From Proteobacteria bacterium ST_bin16 (GTDB lineage: Bacteria > Pseudomonadota > Gammaproteobacteria > Burkholderiales > Nitrosomonadaceae), in NCBI GenBank assembly GCA_002083595.1, contig MSXT01000010.1:1-62411 (forward strand): DNA of 62,411 nt, read 5' to 3'. Shown here piece after piece: positions 1 to 7,661 of the stretch. Numbering within the stretch: the first letter of the stretch is position 1; every line of letters begins with the position of its first letter. The position numbers were made by a program, and so were the translations under genes. The notes beneath the pieces were generated by a model that was given only the letters and a program-made list of their open reading frames with translations, ran no database searches and was not told the origin of the DNA.

Positions 1-429
1 TATATGCGCCGCAAAATCGGTTTCATTTTTCAGGATCATAAGCTGCTGTTTGATCGCAGCGTTTTTGATAATGTCCTGCTACCGCTGCAAATCAGCAATT
101 TCGATAACAATACCGTAGCTGCCCGGGTTCGCGCCGCTTTAGATAAAGTGGGTTTACTCAAAAAGGAAAAATCCATGCCGGTTGCGTTATCAGGCGGGGA
201 AAGACAGCGCTTATGCATCGCGCGTGCCGTGGTCCATCGTCCGGCCATTCTAATTGCCGATGAACCCACCGGTAACCTCGATGTTGAATACGCCCGGGAT
301 ATCATGACCATGTTTACCTCATTCAACCAGGTGGGCGTCACTGTGCTGATTGCGACGCACGATGCTTCGCTGCTGGAAGATACGCAACATCGCATTTTGT
401 CACTCAAACAAGGGAAACTGGCGGCATGA
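1..429 (+). CDS. ftsE: Cell-division ABC ATPase FtsE (5' truncated by window edge)
   Basis: This is the cytoplasmic ATPase of the FtsEX complex, which couples ATP hydrolysis to activation of septal peptidoglycan hydrolases. Only the last ~142 codons are present; the Walker A region lies before base 1. Visible are the Q-loop (FIFQDHKLL), the ABC signature LSGGERQR, Walker B (ILIADEP) followed by TGNLD, and the switch histidine (ATHD). The stop overlaps the ftsX start, the usual translationally coupled ftsE-ftsX order. The in-frame ATG at 4 is internal, not the start, because the family normally has ~75 residues before this point. Confidence 0.95.
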   Translation, partial: YMRRKIGFIFQDHKLLFDRSVFDNVLLPLQISNFDNNTVAARVRAALDKVGLLKKEKSMPVALSGGERQRLCIARAVVHRPAILIADEPTGNLDVEYARDIMTMFTSFNQVGVTVLIATHDASLLEDTQHRILSLKQGKLAA

Positions 430-1337
430 TGCGCGCATGGCTAACGCAACACGGGTTCGTGTTCTTTCTCACGCTCAAACGGTTAATTTCAACACCGGTT
501 ACCAGCTTGCTCAGTATTATTGTAATGGGCATTGCCCTCAGCCTCCCGGCTGGCATTTACGTGCTCATGCAAAACCTGCAAGCCATCTCCGGGCAAACTG
601 CGGATTCCCCGCAGATGAGTTTGTTTCTTAAGCTTGATATGACACAGGATAGCATTGAGAAAGTAAATCAACGCTTGGAAGAAAATCCGCAAATCCAGAC
701 TGTCCAGTTTATCCCCAAAGACGTCGCGCTCCAGCAGTTACAACAAAGTACCGGACTCACGGATATCACCCCCACCCTGATGCGCAATCCGCTTCCGGAT
801 GCTTTTGTAATTCACACCCAGGAAAGCAGTACCGAGGCATTGGAGCAATTGCGCACGGTCATGCAAAGCTGGCCGGAAATCGAACACGTGCAATTTGATT
901 CCGCGTGGGTCGAGCGCCTGAATGCCTTACTCGATCTTGCCCGCTTTGCCGTGCTGATGCTGGCAACACTATTGAGCATTGCGATTATCGCGATCATGTT
1001 CAACACCATCCGTCTGCAAATTCTGACCAAACGCGATGAAATTGAAATATCCAAACTCATCGGTGCAACCGACAGCTTCATCCAGCGTCCTTTTCTCTAT
1101 TTCGGCGCAATTCAGGGGTTGGCGGGAGGCGCTACCGCATGGCTTATCATGGCATTGGCCATCCGCACGCTCAATGAAGAGCTCGTAACCCTTACGCAAC
1201 TTTATCGCATTGATTTGCACCTACAACACCTTTCCTCAGCCGACAGCATCAGCTTGCTATTGTTTTCCGCTTGGTTAGGGTGGTTAGGCGCCCGTATCTC
1301 CGTTGCAAGCCATCTCTGGCAAATCGAACCCAAATAA
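426..1337 (+). CDS. ftsX: Cell-division protein FtsX
   Basis: Inner-membrane partner of FtsE, 303 residues, a normal length. An N-terminal membrane segment (about residues 20-45) is followed by a periplasmic loop, which in this family contacts murein hydrolase activators, and three further membrane segments (about 168-192, 218-240 and 270-290). The FtsX/MacB-like core is seen in the stretch around LQILTKRDEIEISKLIGAT. The start codon at 426 overlaps the ftsE stop; an ATG at 429 is equally possible. rpoH follows after 116 bases, as in many Proteobacteria where ftsEX and rpoH are adjacent. Confidence 0.93.
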   Translation: MMRAWLTQHGFVFFLTLKRLISTPVTSLLSIIVMGIALSLPAGIYVLMQNLQAISGQTADSPQMSLFLKLDMTQDSIEKVNQRLEENPQIQTVQFIPKDVALQQLQQSTGLTDITPTLMRNPLPDAFVIHTQESSTEALEQLRTVMQSWPEIEHVQFDSAWVERLNALLDLARFAVLMLATLLSIAIIAIMFNTIRLQILTKRDEIEISKLIGATDSFIQRPFLYFGAIQGLAGGATAWLIMALAIRTLNEELVTLTQLYRIDLHLQHLSSADSISLLLFSAWLGWLGARISVASHLWQIEPK

Positions 1338-1368
1338 ACCGAGCGTTACGCGCGAACTTTTTAAAAAT

Positions 1369-1395
1369 TTGGCACTCTCATTGCGGGAGTGCTAG
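1369..1395 (+). promoter_or_regulatory. CIRCE operator (HrcA site) upstream of rpoH
   Basis: The inverted repeat has left arm TTGGCACTC (1369-1377), a 9-base spacer, and right arm GAGTGCTAG (1387-1395). This fits the CIRCE consensus TTAGCACTC-N9-GAGTGCTAA with two changes: position 3 of the left arm and the last base of the right arm. CIRCE is bound by the heat-shock repressor HrcA. It lies 58 bases before the rpoH start, so HrcA should repress sigma-32 synthesis. Confidence 0.9.
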
Positions 1396-1398
1396 AAT
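1369..1398 (+). promoter_or_regulatory. Sigma-70-type promoter of rpoH overlapping CIRCE
   Basis: A -35 box TTGGCA (1369-1374) and a -10 box TAGAAT (1393-1398) are separated by 18 bases. Both boxes share bases with the CIRCE arms, so HrcA and RNA polymerase cannot bind together. Predicted transcription starts near 1405, giving a 5' UTR of about 50 bases with an AGGAG ribosome site at 1440-1444. Confidence 0.7.
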
Positions 1399-1453
1399 GT
1401 GTTCAATTAAAAACTGAAGAGTAAGCACAATCCATAATCAGGAGATTATTACA

Positions 1454-2299
1454 ATGACGAATGCTCTAACACTGCCCTCAATGGGCGGAAGTATAGAAAG
1501 TTATATTCAGTCTGTTAATTCTTTCCCTATTCTCTCGCAAGAGGAAGAAACCAGTCTGGCCCGGCGCTTGTGGAATCAGGGCGATCTCGAGGCTGCGCAA
1601 CAGCTGATTTTGTCGCACTTGCGTTTTGTAGTCGCAATCGCGCGCGGTTACAAAGGCTATGGCCTTCCGCAAGCCGACTTGATTCAGGAAGGTAATATCG
1701 GACTGATGAAAGCCGTTAAACGGTTCGACCCTGAACGCGGCGTGCGCTTGGTATCGTTTGCCGTTCACTGGATAAAAGCAGAAATTCACGAATTCATCAT
1801 GCGCAACTGGCGCTTGGTTAAAATAGCCACCACCAAACAGCAACGTAAACTGTTTTTCAACTTGCGCAGCATGAAGCAAGGATTGGATACAATGAACCCG
1901 CAAGAAGTCGATGCAATGGCCGCGCAATTGGGGGTTAAATCCGAGGAAGTGGTGGAAATGGAAAAGCGCTTCAACGGCTCGGATATTTCACTGGAACCGA
2001 TTTCGGATGAAGAAGACGATGCATTCAGTCCGATCAGTTATCTAACCGATGGCGAAGAACCATCACAGATTCTGGAAAATGAGCAAATCACGCATTTACG
2101 CGAAAAAGGTCTGCAACAATCGCTCGCGTGTCTGGACGATCGCAGCCGCCATATCATTGAAGCCCGCTGGTTAAGGGAAAAAGATACCGCGACACTGCAT
2201 GATCTCGCCGCAGAATTAGGCGTATCCGCAGAACGCGTCCGTCAAATTGAAGCCAAAGCACTACAGAAAATGCGCGGCGCGTTGGCAACAACAGCATAA
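1454..2299 (+). CDS. rpoH: Heat-shock sigma factor RpoH (sigma-32)
   Basis: Alternative sigma factor that directs RNA polymerase to heat-shock promoters. The protein has 281 residues, typical for RpoH. Sigma region 2 is seen as HLRFVVAIARGYKGYGLP and the LIQEGNIGLMKAV stretch. The RpoH box QQRKLFFNLR (about residues 132-141) separates RpoH from RpoD, RpoS and FliA and is the core-binding and FtsH-turnover region. Region 4 has its helix-turn-helix near LAAELGVSAERVRQIEAKAL. It is preceded by a CIRCE/promoter unit, so its transcription is probably under HrcA in addition to protein-level control. Confidence 0.96.
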   Translation: MTNALTLPSMGGSIESYIQSVNSFPILSQEEETSLARRLWNQGDLEAAQQLILSHLRFVVAIARGYKGYGLPQADLIQEGNIGLMKAVKRFDPERGVRLVSFAVHWIKAEIHEFIMRNWRLVKIATTKQQRKLFFNLRSMKQGLDTMNPQEVDAMAAQLGVKSEEVVEMEKRFNGSDISLEPISDEEDDAFSPISYLTDGEEPSQILENEQITHLREKGLQQSLACLDDRSRHIIEARWLREKDTATLHDLAAELGVSAERVRQIEAKALQKMRGALATTA

Positions 2300-2329
2300 C
2301 GCGAACATGTAAATTTCCCCATTTCAAAT

Positions 2330-2360
2330 ACCGGTTTGAACTCAACCAGCTCAAACCGGT
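2330..2360 (+). terminator. Strong hairpin after rpoH
   Basis: A perfect 10-bp stem (ACCGGTTTGA / TCAAACCGGT) encloses an 11-base loop, 30 bases after the rpoH stop. No T-run follows it, so it may be a Rho-assisted terminator, an mRNA-stabilising structure or a protein site. A TATCAT box at 2362-2367 would place a start 5-6 bases before the tRNA, so the tRNA may have its own promoter just after the hairpin. Confidence 0.4.
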
Positions 2361-2378
2361 GTATCATTGCCACCCCAA

Positions 2379-2471
2379 GGAGAGGTACCGAAGCGGTCAT
2401 AACGGCGCTGACTCGAAATCAGATGGTCAAGGTAACTTGGCACATGGGTTCGAATCCCATCCTCTCCGCCA
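2379..2471 (+). tRNA. tRNA-Ser (anticodon CGA), CCA encoded
   Basis: The acceptor arms GGAGAGG (2379-2385) and CCTCTCC (2461-2467) pair perfectly, followed by discriminator G2468 and an encoded CCA (2469-2471). The anticodon loop CTCGAAA gives anticodon CGA at 2414-2416, reading UCG serine codons. A long variable arm (about 2422-2442) fits a class II tRNA, and the T arm ends in GGGTTCGAATCCC. The 3' end is the integration site of the following island. Confidence 0.95.
2449..2471 (+). other. Left attachment site (attL) in the tRNA-Ser 3' end
   Basis: The integrase gene begins 200 bases after this tRNA end, as usual for P4-type integrases. The segment GAATCCCATCCTC (2452-2464) recurs in the same orientation, with one mismatch each, at 8860-8872 and 11130-11142. 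The last copy also carries GCCA, matching the tRNA terminus. The tRNA is rebuilt intact by the element. Confidence 0.6.
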
Positions 2472-2507
2472 AAGATACGACAATAGATACCTAGAAACAC
2501 CAACAAG

Positions 2508-2540
2508 ACCCGCACAAATGATAAGTTTAGCGGGTTTTTT
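2508..2540 (+). terminator. Rho-independent terminator after tRNA-Ser
   Basis: Stem ACCCGC / GCGGGT (2508-2513 and 2530-2535) is followed directly by a T-run to 2540. It lies 36 bases after the tRNA. If the island boundary is at 2471, the terminator is carried by the island. Confidence 0.75.
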
Positions 2541-2566
2541 GTTATCTGTAGCCAATCATGGGAAAT

Positions 2567-2634
2567 GTGAGTAACACGATTAATTTGTGAGTAAGTTAGT
2601 GAGTAACTATAATACTCATGAGAATGTTACTCAC
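2567..2634 (+). repeat. GTGAGTAAC repeats: likely integrase arm-type sites, unit 1
   Basis: Copies are GTGAGTAAC at 2567-2575, GTGAGTAAG at 2587-2595, GTGAGTAAC at 2599-2607 and the inverse GTTACTCAC at 2626-2634. They sit between the att site and the integrase gene. The same motif occurs twice at the matching place before the second integrase. Short repeats in this position are typical arm-binding sites of tyrosine integrases or sites for their excisionase. Confidence 0.6.
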
Positions 2635-2670
2635 ATATTTGTGCAAGCTACTGGCAGAGGGTGTTTTCAC

Positions 2671-3882
2671 ATGAAACTGACAGATTCAGAAATTAAGGCG
2701 GCAAAACCCAAAGAAAAGCCCTTCTCACTCCCTGATGGTCATGGACTCGTTTTATTGGTCCAACCTTCCGGCGCTAAATGGTGGCGTTATCGTTATCGTT
2801 TCAATGGCACAGCAAGAATGCTTTCCATAGGTGTTTATCCTGATGTGACACTAAAAGAGGCACGCAATCAACACACCCGCTTCAAGGAATTACTGAATAA
2901 CGGTATAGACCCGTCAGAAAACCGCAAAGAAGAGAAGCAGCAGGCAGCGATAGCCGCGGCGAATAGTTTTGAATCGGTTGCCCGCCTTTGGTGGAATCAC
3001 TGGAAGCATGACAAAACCGAACGACACGCGGGCTACACGATCCGGCGCATGGAAGCGGATGTATTTCCAGTCATTGGTCATAAGCCCGTTAATGAGATCA
3101 CAGCAGCGCAATTTATAGCAATGATTCGCAAGGTTGAATCACGCGGCGCGCTGGATATTGCCAAGCGAGTATTAACCCTGTGCGGGCAGGTTATGCGCTA
3201 TGCCGTGGCACATGGGCTGGCAGAGCGTAACCCGGCCGCAGATATAAAACCTTCCGATGTGTTGAAGCCCGCCAAGAAAACCAACCACGCACGATTGAGC
3301 GAAAAGGAATTACCTGAGTTATTACGCAAGATAGATGGTTATGACGGCCAGCCACTCACCCGCCTTGCATTGCAGCTTATGGCATTAACGTTTGTTCGCA
3401 CTGGTGAACTGATCGGTGCCCAATGGGATGAAATCAGCCTGGATAAAAAGGAATGGCGCATACCAGCCGAACGCATGAAGATGAAAACACCGCATATCGT
3501 ACCCTTGAGCAATCAGGCAATAACGGTACTGGAAGGAATCCACAAGCTGGCGGCTGATGATGTACTGCTATTCCCAAGCGAACGAAGAGACGGCAAAGCC
3601 ATGAGCAATAACACGATTCTTTACGCACTCTACCGGTTGGGGTATCACGGACGCATGACCGGCCACGGATTCAGAGGGGTAGCGTCAACGATCCTTCACG
3701 AACAGGGATTCAATCATGACCATATCGAATTGCAGCTCGCACATACACAACGCGACGCAGTAAGCGCGGCATACAACCATGCGCTTTACTTGGAGCCACG
3801 GGCGCATATGATGCAGGCATGGGCGGATTATCTGAATAAGCTGAAAGCCGGAGCGGAAGTATTGCCGTTTAGAGCTGCGTAA
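2671..3882 (+). CDS. P4-type tyrosine integrase (DUF4102 N-terminal)
   Basis: Site-specific recombinase that inserts and excises the island at tRNA-Ser. The open frame extends upstream to a GTG at 2587, but the family-typical start is MKLTDSEIKAAKP at 2671, with AGAGG about 10 bases upstream; this gives ~403 residues. The N-terminal DUF4102 domain includes LVQPSGAKWWRYRYRF. The catalytic residues of the C-terminal domain are all visible: Arg in FVRTGELIG, Lys in the MKMKTPH region, HGFR, His in QLAHTQ and the Tyr nucleophile in AAYNHA. It therefore looks active, unlike the second integrase at 8991. Confidence 0.93.
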   Translation: MKLTDSEIKAAKPKEKPFSLPDGHGLVLLVQPSGAKWWRYRYRFNGTARMLSIGVYPDVTLKEARNQHTRFKELLNNGIDPSENRKEEKQQAAIAAANSFESVARLWWNHWKHDKTERHAGYTIRRMEADVFPVIGHKPVNEITAAQFIAMIRKVESRGALDIAKRVLTLCGQVMRYAVAHGLAERNPAADIKPSDVLKPAKKTNHARLSEKELPELLRKIDGYDGQPLTRLALQLMALTFVRTGELIGAQWDEISLDKKEWRIPAERMKMKTPHIVPLSNQAITVLEGIHKLAADDVLLFPSERRDGKAMSNNTILYALYRLGYHGRMTGHGFRGVASTILHEQGFNHDHIELQLAHTQRDAVSAAYNHALYLEPRAHMMQAWADYLNKLKAGAEVLPFRAA

Positions 3883-3981
3883 CCGGTTTAGCTGTGCCTA
3901 CTCCGACGGGAGGAAAACGAGTTTCCCTGACTCACTGGCACGGCTTCCTATATTCAGGGCCGTATTAAGGGAATATGAAGA

Positions 3982-4662
3982 ATGGATGATATTAGAAGCA
4001 GGATTCTTGAATGCGCAGGAAAAGACCTGAATATTCTCTTGGAAGCGAAGGAGCGAGAATTGATCCCGCTCTTCTACTTTATTGAAATCATCGCTTCAGA
4101 AGCGGCAATAAGAAAGTGTAAAAGGCTTAAACCAGAAGATGGATTAGCAAAAATAAAAAAACTATTTGAGCTTGAGCGGGAAAGATTCGCTAGTTATCGA
4201 GCTGTATCAATACAAATAAAGTATGACATTCTGAATAATAGCTTGATTGTGCGAGATATAGGTACATCGTGCCCATTAAATAATGATCCAAACATCAAGG
4301 CATGGTGCAAAAACATAGAACATATTCAACCTTATAGAAGGATTTCTCTTAAGATAAATGACGCTATTTCATGGATCAATAGCAATGGCATTCCAATGCC
4401 AGAATGGCTTGCTTCTATGTCGGGAAATATACAGGCGGAAAAATCGATCAAGGTAACTTCCGGGGTTGGTGCGATAGGAGATTTAATCATTGAGTGTTTA
4501 ACATCTAATCAATATGACCCATTGCTTTTACCTAAAAATGCAAATGGAAAACCCGGCGTTAAATCTCATATCCGTCAACAACTAGGACTAAATAAAAATA
4601 CTTTTGATCGAAAATGGGAGGAATTATTAAACAAAAAACTAATATCTTACGACCCTGAATAA
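3982..4662 (+). CDS. Island protein of unknown function with a winged-helix-like C-terminus
   Basis: 226 residues, not recognised as a named family. The N-terminal half is helical and charged with no signal peptide or membrane segment, so it is probably cytoplasmic. The last ~45 residues (from about GVKSHIRQQLGLNKNTFDRK) look like a winged-helix DNA-binding unit. Its place between integrase and alpA is where satellites often carry regulators, which is a positional inference only. Base composition is more AT-rich than its neighbours. A purine-rich ribosome site (AAGGGA) precedes the start at 3982. Nothing convincing is seen in the 99-base gap before it. Confidence 0.7.
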   Translation: MDDIRSRILECAGKDLNILLEAKERELIPLFYFIEIIASEAAIRKCKRLKPEDGLAKIKKLFELERERFASYRAVSIQIKYDILNNSLIVRDIGTSCPLNNDPNIKAWCKNIEHIQPYRRISLKINDAISWINSNGIPMPEWLASMSGNIQAEKSIKVTSGVGAIGDLIIECLTSNQYDPLLLPKNANGKPGVKSHIRQQLGLNKNTFDRKWEELLNKKLISYDPE

Positions 4663-4690
4663 ATTTCGCAGCCAACCTCACCTTAATATA

Positions 4691-4733
4691 CCCTACCCTC
4701 CCTAAAAATGAGGGTGGGTGGAGGGTTGCAGGG
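4691..4733 (+). promoter_or_regulatory. Hairpin plus G-quadruplex motif upstream of alpA
   Basis: CCTACCCTC can pair with GAGGGTGGG across a short A-rich loop. The right arm runs into four G3 tracts at 4712-4714, 4716-4718, 4723-4725 and 4731-4733 with loops of 1, 4 and 5 bases, a canonical G4 pattern on the + strand. The element ends 68 bases before the alpA start and could be a terminator for the gene at 3982, a regulatory structure, or both. Confidence 0.45.
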
Positions 4734-4800
4734 ATGGTTGGTTGCTGTGTCATCTTTGTCTTAGCCAATAATGGCCGATCATTGACAAAGGATTTAGATA

Positions 4801-5034
4801 ATGGCACAGAAACAGCACCAACTACCTACCCCGGAAACACTACCCGCCACCGGCAAAAGCCGGTTTTCCCAATTCAAGAAATTCATTCCTGTAAGCAGAG
4901 AGAAGTTCAGGCAACTATGCAAGGAAGGCCGCGCCCCGCAGCCTGAACGGATGGGCATCCGTTGCACCTTCTACGATAACGCGGAGTTGCACCGCTGGCT
5001 TGCTGACCCGATCAGTTACCGGGCGGGAGAATGA
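4801..5034 (+). CDS. AlpA-family DNA-binding regulator
   Basis: 77 residues. AlpA proteins are small MerR-type helix-turn-helix activators found in P4-like elements and satellites, where they switch on excision or lead genes. The predicted helix-turn-helix spans FIPVSREKFRQLCKEGRAP, followed by a wing-like GIRCTFYDNAELHRWL, the typical AlpA ending. AAGGA at 4788-4792 is a fair ribosome site. It is followed after 3 bases by the CHC2 gene, so it is the first gene of the replication operon. A 3' piece of a second copy survives at 9681-9733. Confidence 0.85.
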   Translation: MAQKQHQLPTPETLPATGKSRFSQFKKFIPVSREKFRQLCKEGRAPQPERMGIRCTFYDNAELHRWLADPISYRAGE

Positions 5035-5037
5035 GTC

Positions 5038-5541
5038 ATGCAGACATTCACAAAAAAGCCGCACCCGGCGGGGGTAGCGGCTGGGATAAACTCACATTCG
5101 GATTATAACACTCACGACATATTGAACGAAGTCACAAGCCGTTTGAAGGGCGTTATCAAACGTCACAACGGCGGTATGCTGGCATTCTGTCCGTCTCACG
5201 ATGACCGGAAAGGCCGCAGTCTTGCAGTAAGTGAAGGCCGCGAAGGGCAAATACTTCTTCATTGCTTTGCTGGATGTTCGGTTCACGAAATAACTGGCTC
5301 CATTGGTTTGAATGCCGCCGATCTTTTCCCGCGCACCGAAAGCAAATACGATCCCAAGACACGCTCTTTCTTTAATGAATGGCAAATACTTTCCACCCTT
5401 CAACATGATGCAACGGTTGTTTTAATCGCTGCACGTTGGATGCTGGCAGGTCACGCATTGCCCGAATCGGATATTGATTTTCTATCAAAGGCAGTTATCC
5501 GGATTAACGAAGCAGCCAGCTATTCAAGGAGGTTCAAATAA
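5038..5541 (+). CDS. CHC2-type zinc-finger primase-like protein
   Basis: 167 residues. A zinc ribbon of the bacterial primase type is visible: FCPSHDD supplies Cys and His, and LLHCFAGCS supplies the CxxC-like pair about 28 residues later (about residues 57-87). The Toprim polymerase domain of full primases is missing, so this is probably only the DNA-recognition part and may work with the DUF3631 protein encoded next. Its stop overlaps that start by one base (TAATG). A close paralogue lies at 9736-10236. Confidence 0.85.
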   Translation: MQTFTKKPHPAGVAAGINSHSDYNTHDILNEVTSRLKGVIKRHNGGMLAFCPSHDDRKGRSLAVSEGREGQILLHCFAGCSVHEITGSIGLNAADLFPRTESKYDPKTRSFFNEWQILSTLQHDATVVLIAARWMLAGHALPESDIDFLSKAVIRINEAASYSRRFK

Positions 5542-7007
5542 TGAGTGACCTTGAGAGCCAAGCACTTGAAATGATGAGTAGCAACGAGAAAGAATCAGAA
5601 CAAGCAGCAATAAAACGCCTTGCTGTGCTATCTCCGATTGACTACGACCGGGCAAGAAAGCAGGAAGCCGAAAAGCTTGGAATCAGTGTCAGTGCTTTGG
5701 ATAAAGCGGTAAATGCAGCCAAACGAAACGAAATCGACGATTCCGGCTTTCCGAATGTTGAACCGTGGGAATATCCAGTGAATCCGGCCGAATTACTCAG
5801 TGACATATCAGCGACCGTACACCGTTTCATTGTGTGCAATAAAGAAACGGCGGATGCAGTGGCACTATGGGCAAGCATGACCTGGTTCATGGATGTTGTA
5901 CAAATTGCACCGCTGGCAATCATCACCGCGCCTGAGAAACGATGCGGCAAGACTCAGCTATTAACGATATTGGGCAAGCTGTCATACCGGCCATTATCCG
6001 CCAGCAGCATCAGCCCAGCATCGCTCTATCGTGCAATCGAGGCATGGCAACCCACTTTACTACTTGATGAAACCGACGCATTCATGAAGGAAAACGAGGA
6101 GCTGCGCGGTGTGATTAATTCCGGCCATAGCCGTGATAATGCTTACGTCATCCGAACCGTAGGCGATGATCACACCCCCAAAAGATTCAGCACGTGGGGA
6201 GCCAAGGCATTATCCGGAATCGGCCACTTATCAGATACTTTGATGGATAGAGCCATCATCCTGGAATTGCGGCGGAAGCTTGGTCATGAGAATGTCGACC
6301 GGTTGCGGTACGCTGAACCTGATCTTTTTTTAACGTTAACCAGAAAGCTGGCACGCTTTGCCGATGATTACCGCGAGCAAGTCAGACGGGCAAGGCCAAT
6401 GCTACCCGATGCGTTAAACGACCGCGCACAGGATAACTGGGAGCCGTTATTGGCTATTGCGGAATGCGCTGGCAGTGAATGGCTTGACCGTGCAAACCAG
6501 GTAGCCTTGAAGCTTTCAGCCGGTGACAAGTCAGCAAGTATCAGCAATGAACTATTGGCAGATATTCAGGAAGTATTCGAGACAAAACACGTTACAAAGA
6601 TCAGTACCGCCGATCTGATTAACGCTTTGACAGAGGATAGCGAAAAAAGCTGGGCAACCTATAACCGAGGCAAGCCGTTGTCACCCAAGCAACTGGCAAA
6701 CAAGCTAAGAGATTACGACATCTATTCAAAATCAATCTGGCTGGGTTACGGTAAAACTCCAAAAGGTTACGAACTGAAGCAATTTGAGGATGCTTTCGAT
6801 AGGTATCTTTCTTGTACCCCCCAGAATTTGCCGCCATACCGCCATGAATCGCCCGAAGCCAGTAACCACGCTGATCTTCACATTGCGGATAGAAAAAACA
6901 TGGCGGATGATGAAAGTCAAAAGAAAATGCTGGAACCCGCGCCAATACTGGAACATGGCGACATTGCGGATAGAACACCCCCAGCCAAGAAGACAGTGAG
7001 GATATAG
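5541..7007 (+). CDS. DUF3631 P-loop helicase/primase-associated protein
   Basis: 488 residues. A P-loop-like sequence is seen at APEKRCGKTQLLTILGKL (about residues 128-145) and a Walker B at LLLDETDAF, both characteristic of DUF3631 proteins in prophages and islands that are thought to act as replication helicases. The segment DRAIILELRR and the arginine-rich part that follows complete the ATPase core. The C-terminal third holds a helical region and a variable tail. The overlap with the CHC2 gene suggests the two together form the island's replication module. Confidence 0.85.
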   Translation: MSDLESQALEMMSSNEKESEQAAIKRLAVLSPIDYDRARKQEAEKLGISVSALDKAVNAAKRNEIDDSGFPNVEPWEYPVNPAELLSDISATVHRFIVCNKETADAVALWASMTWFMDVVQIAPLAIITAPEKRCGKTQLLTILGKLSYRPLSASSISPASLYRAIEAWQPTLLLDETDAFMKENEELRGVINSGHSRDNAYVIRTVGDDHTPKRFSTWGAKALSGIGHLSDTLMDRAIILELRRKLGHENVDRLRYAEPDLFLTLTRKLARFADDYREQVRRARPMLPDALNDRAQDNWEPLLAIAECAGSEWLDRANQVALKLSAGDKSASISNELLADIQEVFETKHVTKISTADLINALTEDSEKSWATYNRGKPLSPKQLANKLRDYDIYSKSIWLGYGKTPKGYELKQFEDAFDRYLSCTPQNLPPYRHESPEASNHADLHIADRKNMADDESQKKMLEPAPILEHGDIADRTPPAKKTVRI

Positions 7008-7011
7008 ATAA

Positions 7012-7380
7012 ATGGAAGCAGCGGAAATTATAGAATATTTACGGGATAGAGATTTGACAATTACTCTGACCGATGGCGATAGCATTGAATTATCCCCAGC
7101 GGAAAAAATCACACATGAACTGATTGAACGGTTACGTAAGCACAAGCCGGCAATCATTGAAGAGCTGAAGCGTGAGCAACGCCGGGCAAAAGTCTTGCGA
7201 ATGCTGGAAGAAAATCCAGGAACTCAGCGGGCATTTGTGACCGATACCGAGAGCGACCGGCATAACGTGATTCTGACCATAGCGATCAAGGATAAGTACA
7301 GCTTTGAAATGCTCATTCCGAAATCGAAATATGATCCCTTCGCTATGCTCGAATTACTTGACAAGGGACTGCTTCAATAA
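7012..7380 (+). CDS. TubC-like docking-domain protein
   Basis: 122 residues. The first ~55 residues, from EIIEYLRDRDLTITL through ELIERLRKHKPAIIEELKR, match the pattern of TubC N-terminal docking domains: a helix with LxxRG/D, two strands around DGD, and a closing helix with LxxHK. Such domains are best known at NRPS/PKS subunit junctions but also occur on phage and island proteins. The C-terminal ~65 residues are not recognised. It begins 4 bases after the DUF3631 stop, so it is probably co-expressed and may mediate a protein contact in the replication complex (inference). Confidence 0.7.
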   Translation: MEAAEIIEYLRDRDLTITLTDGDSIELSPAEKITHELIERLRKHKPAIIEELKREQRRAKVLRMLEENPGTQRAFVTDTESDRHNVILTIAIKDKYSFEMLIPKSKYDPFAMLELLDKGLLQ

Positions 7381-7409
7381 CAATCAATCAATCGAATGGA
7401 GTACAAAGC

Positions 7410-7592
7410 ATGGACACAGAAAAAGAAGTGAAGCCAATGAACGAAGCCGCAGCAATAAACGAAACATTGCACCGTGTGGCACGGAAGGTGCATCCGCTGG
7501 CACAAGATGACAGGCAGGCAATACAAACCGACACCAGGGACCCTGACACTTTTTCTGACTTGCGGGCAATCAGACCCGCAGCTTTTCGCTAG
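7410..7592 (+). CDS. Small hypothetical island protein
   Basis: 60 residues, unrecognised, hydrophilic, with no membrane segment. A good ribosome site (TGGAG at 7397-7401) precedes the ATG, and the gene sits in line between the TubC-like and the terminase-like genes with short gaps, which supports it being real. A chance frame cannot be excluded at this length. Confidence 0.45.
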   Translation: MDTEKEVKPMNEAAAINETLHRVARKVHPLAQDDRQAIQTDTRDPDTFSDLRAIRPAAFR

Positions 7593-7661
7593 TTCCAAGC
7601 GTTTACAAAGGGGATTCCGCTTCCGATCTTCCGGAAGTGACCCGATACGGGAATCAAATCA

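Noticed and set aside
4734..4946. 70-codon + frame upstream of alpA
   Set aside because: Overlaps the well-supported alpA start in another frame and lacks a ribosome site.
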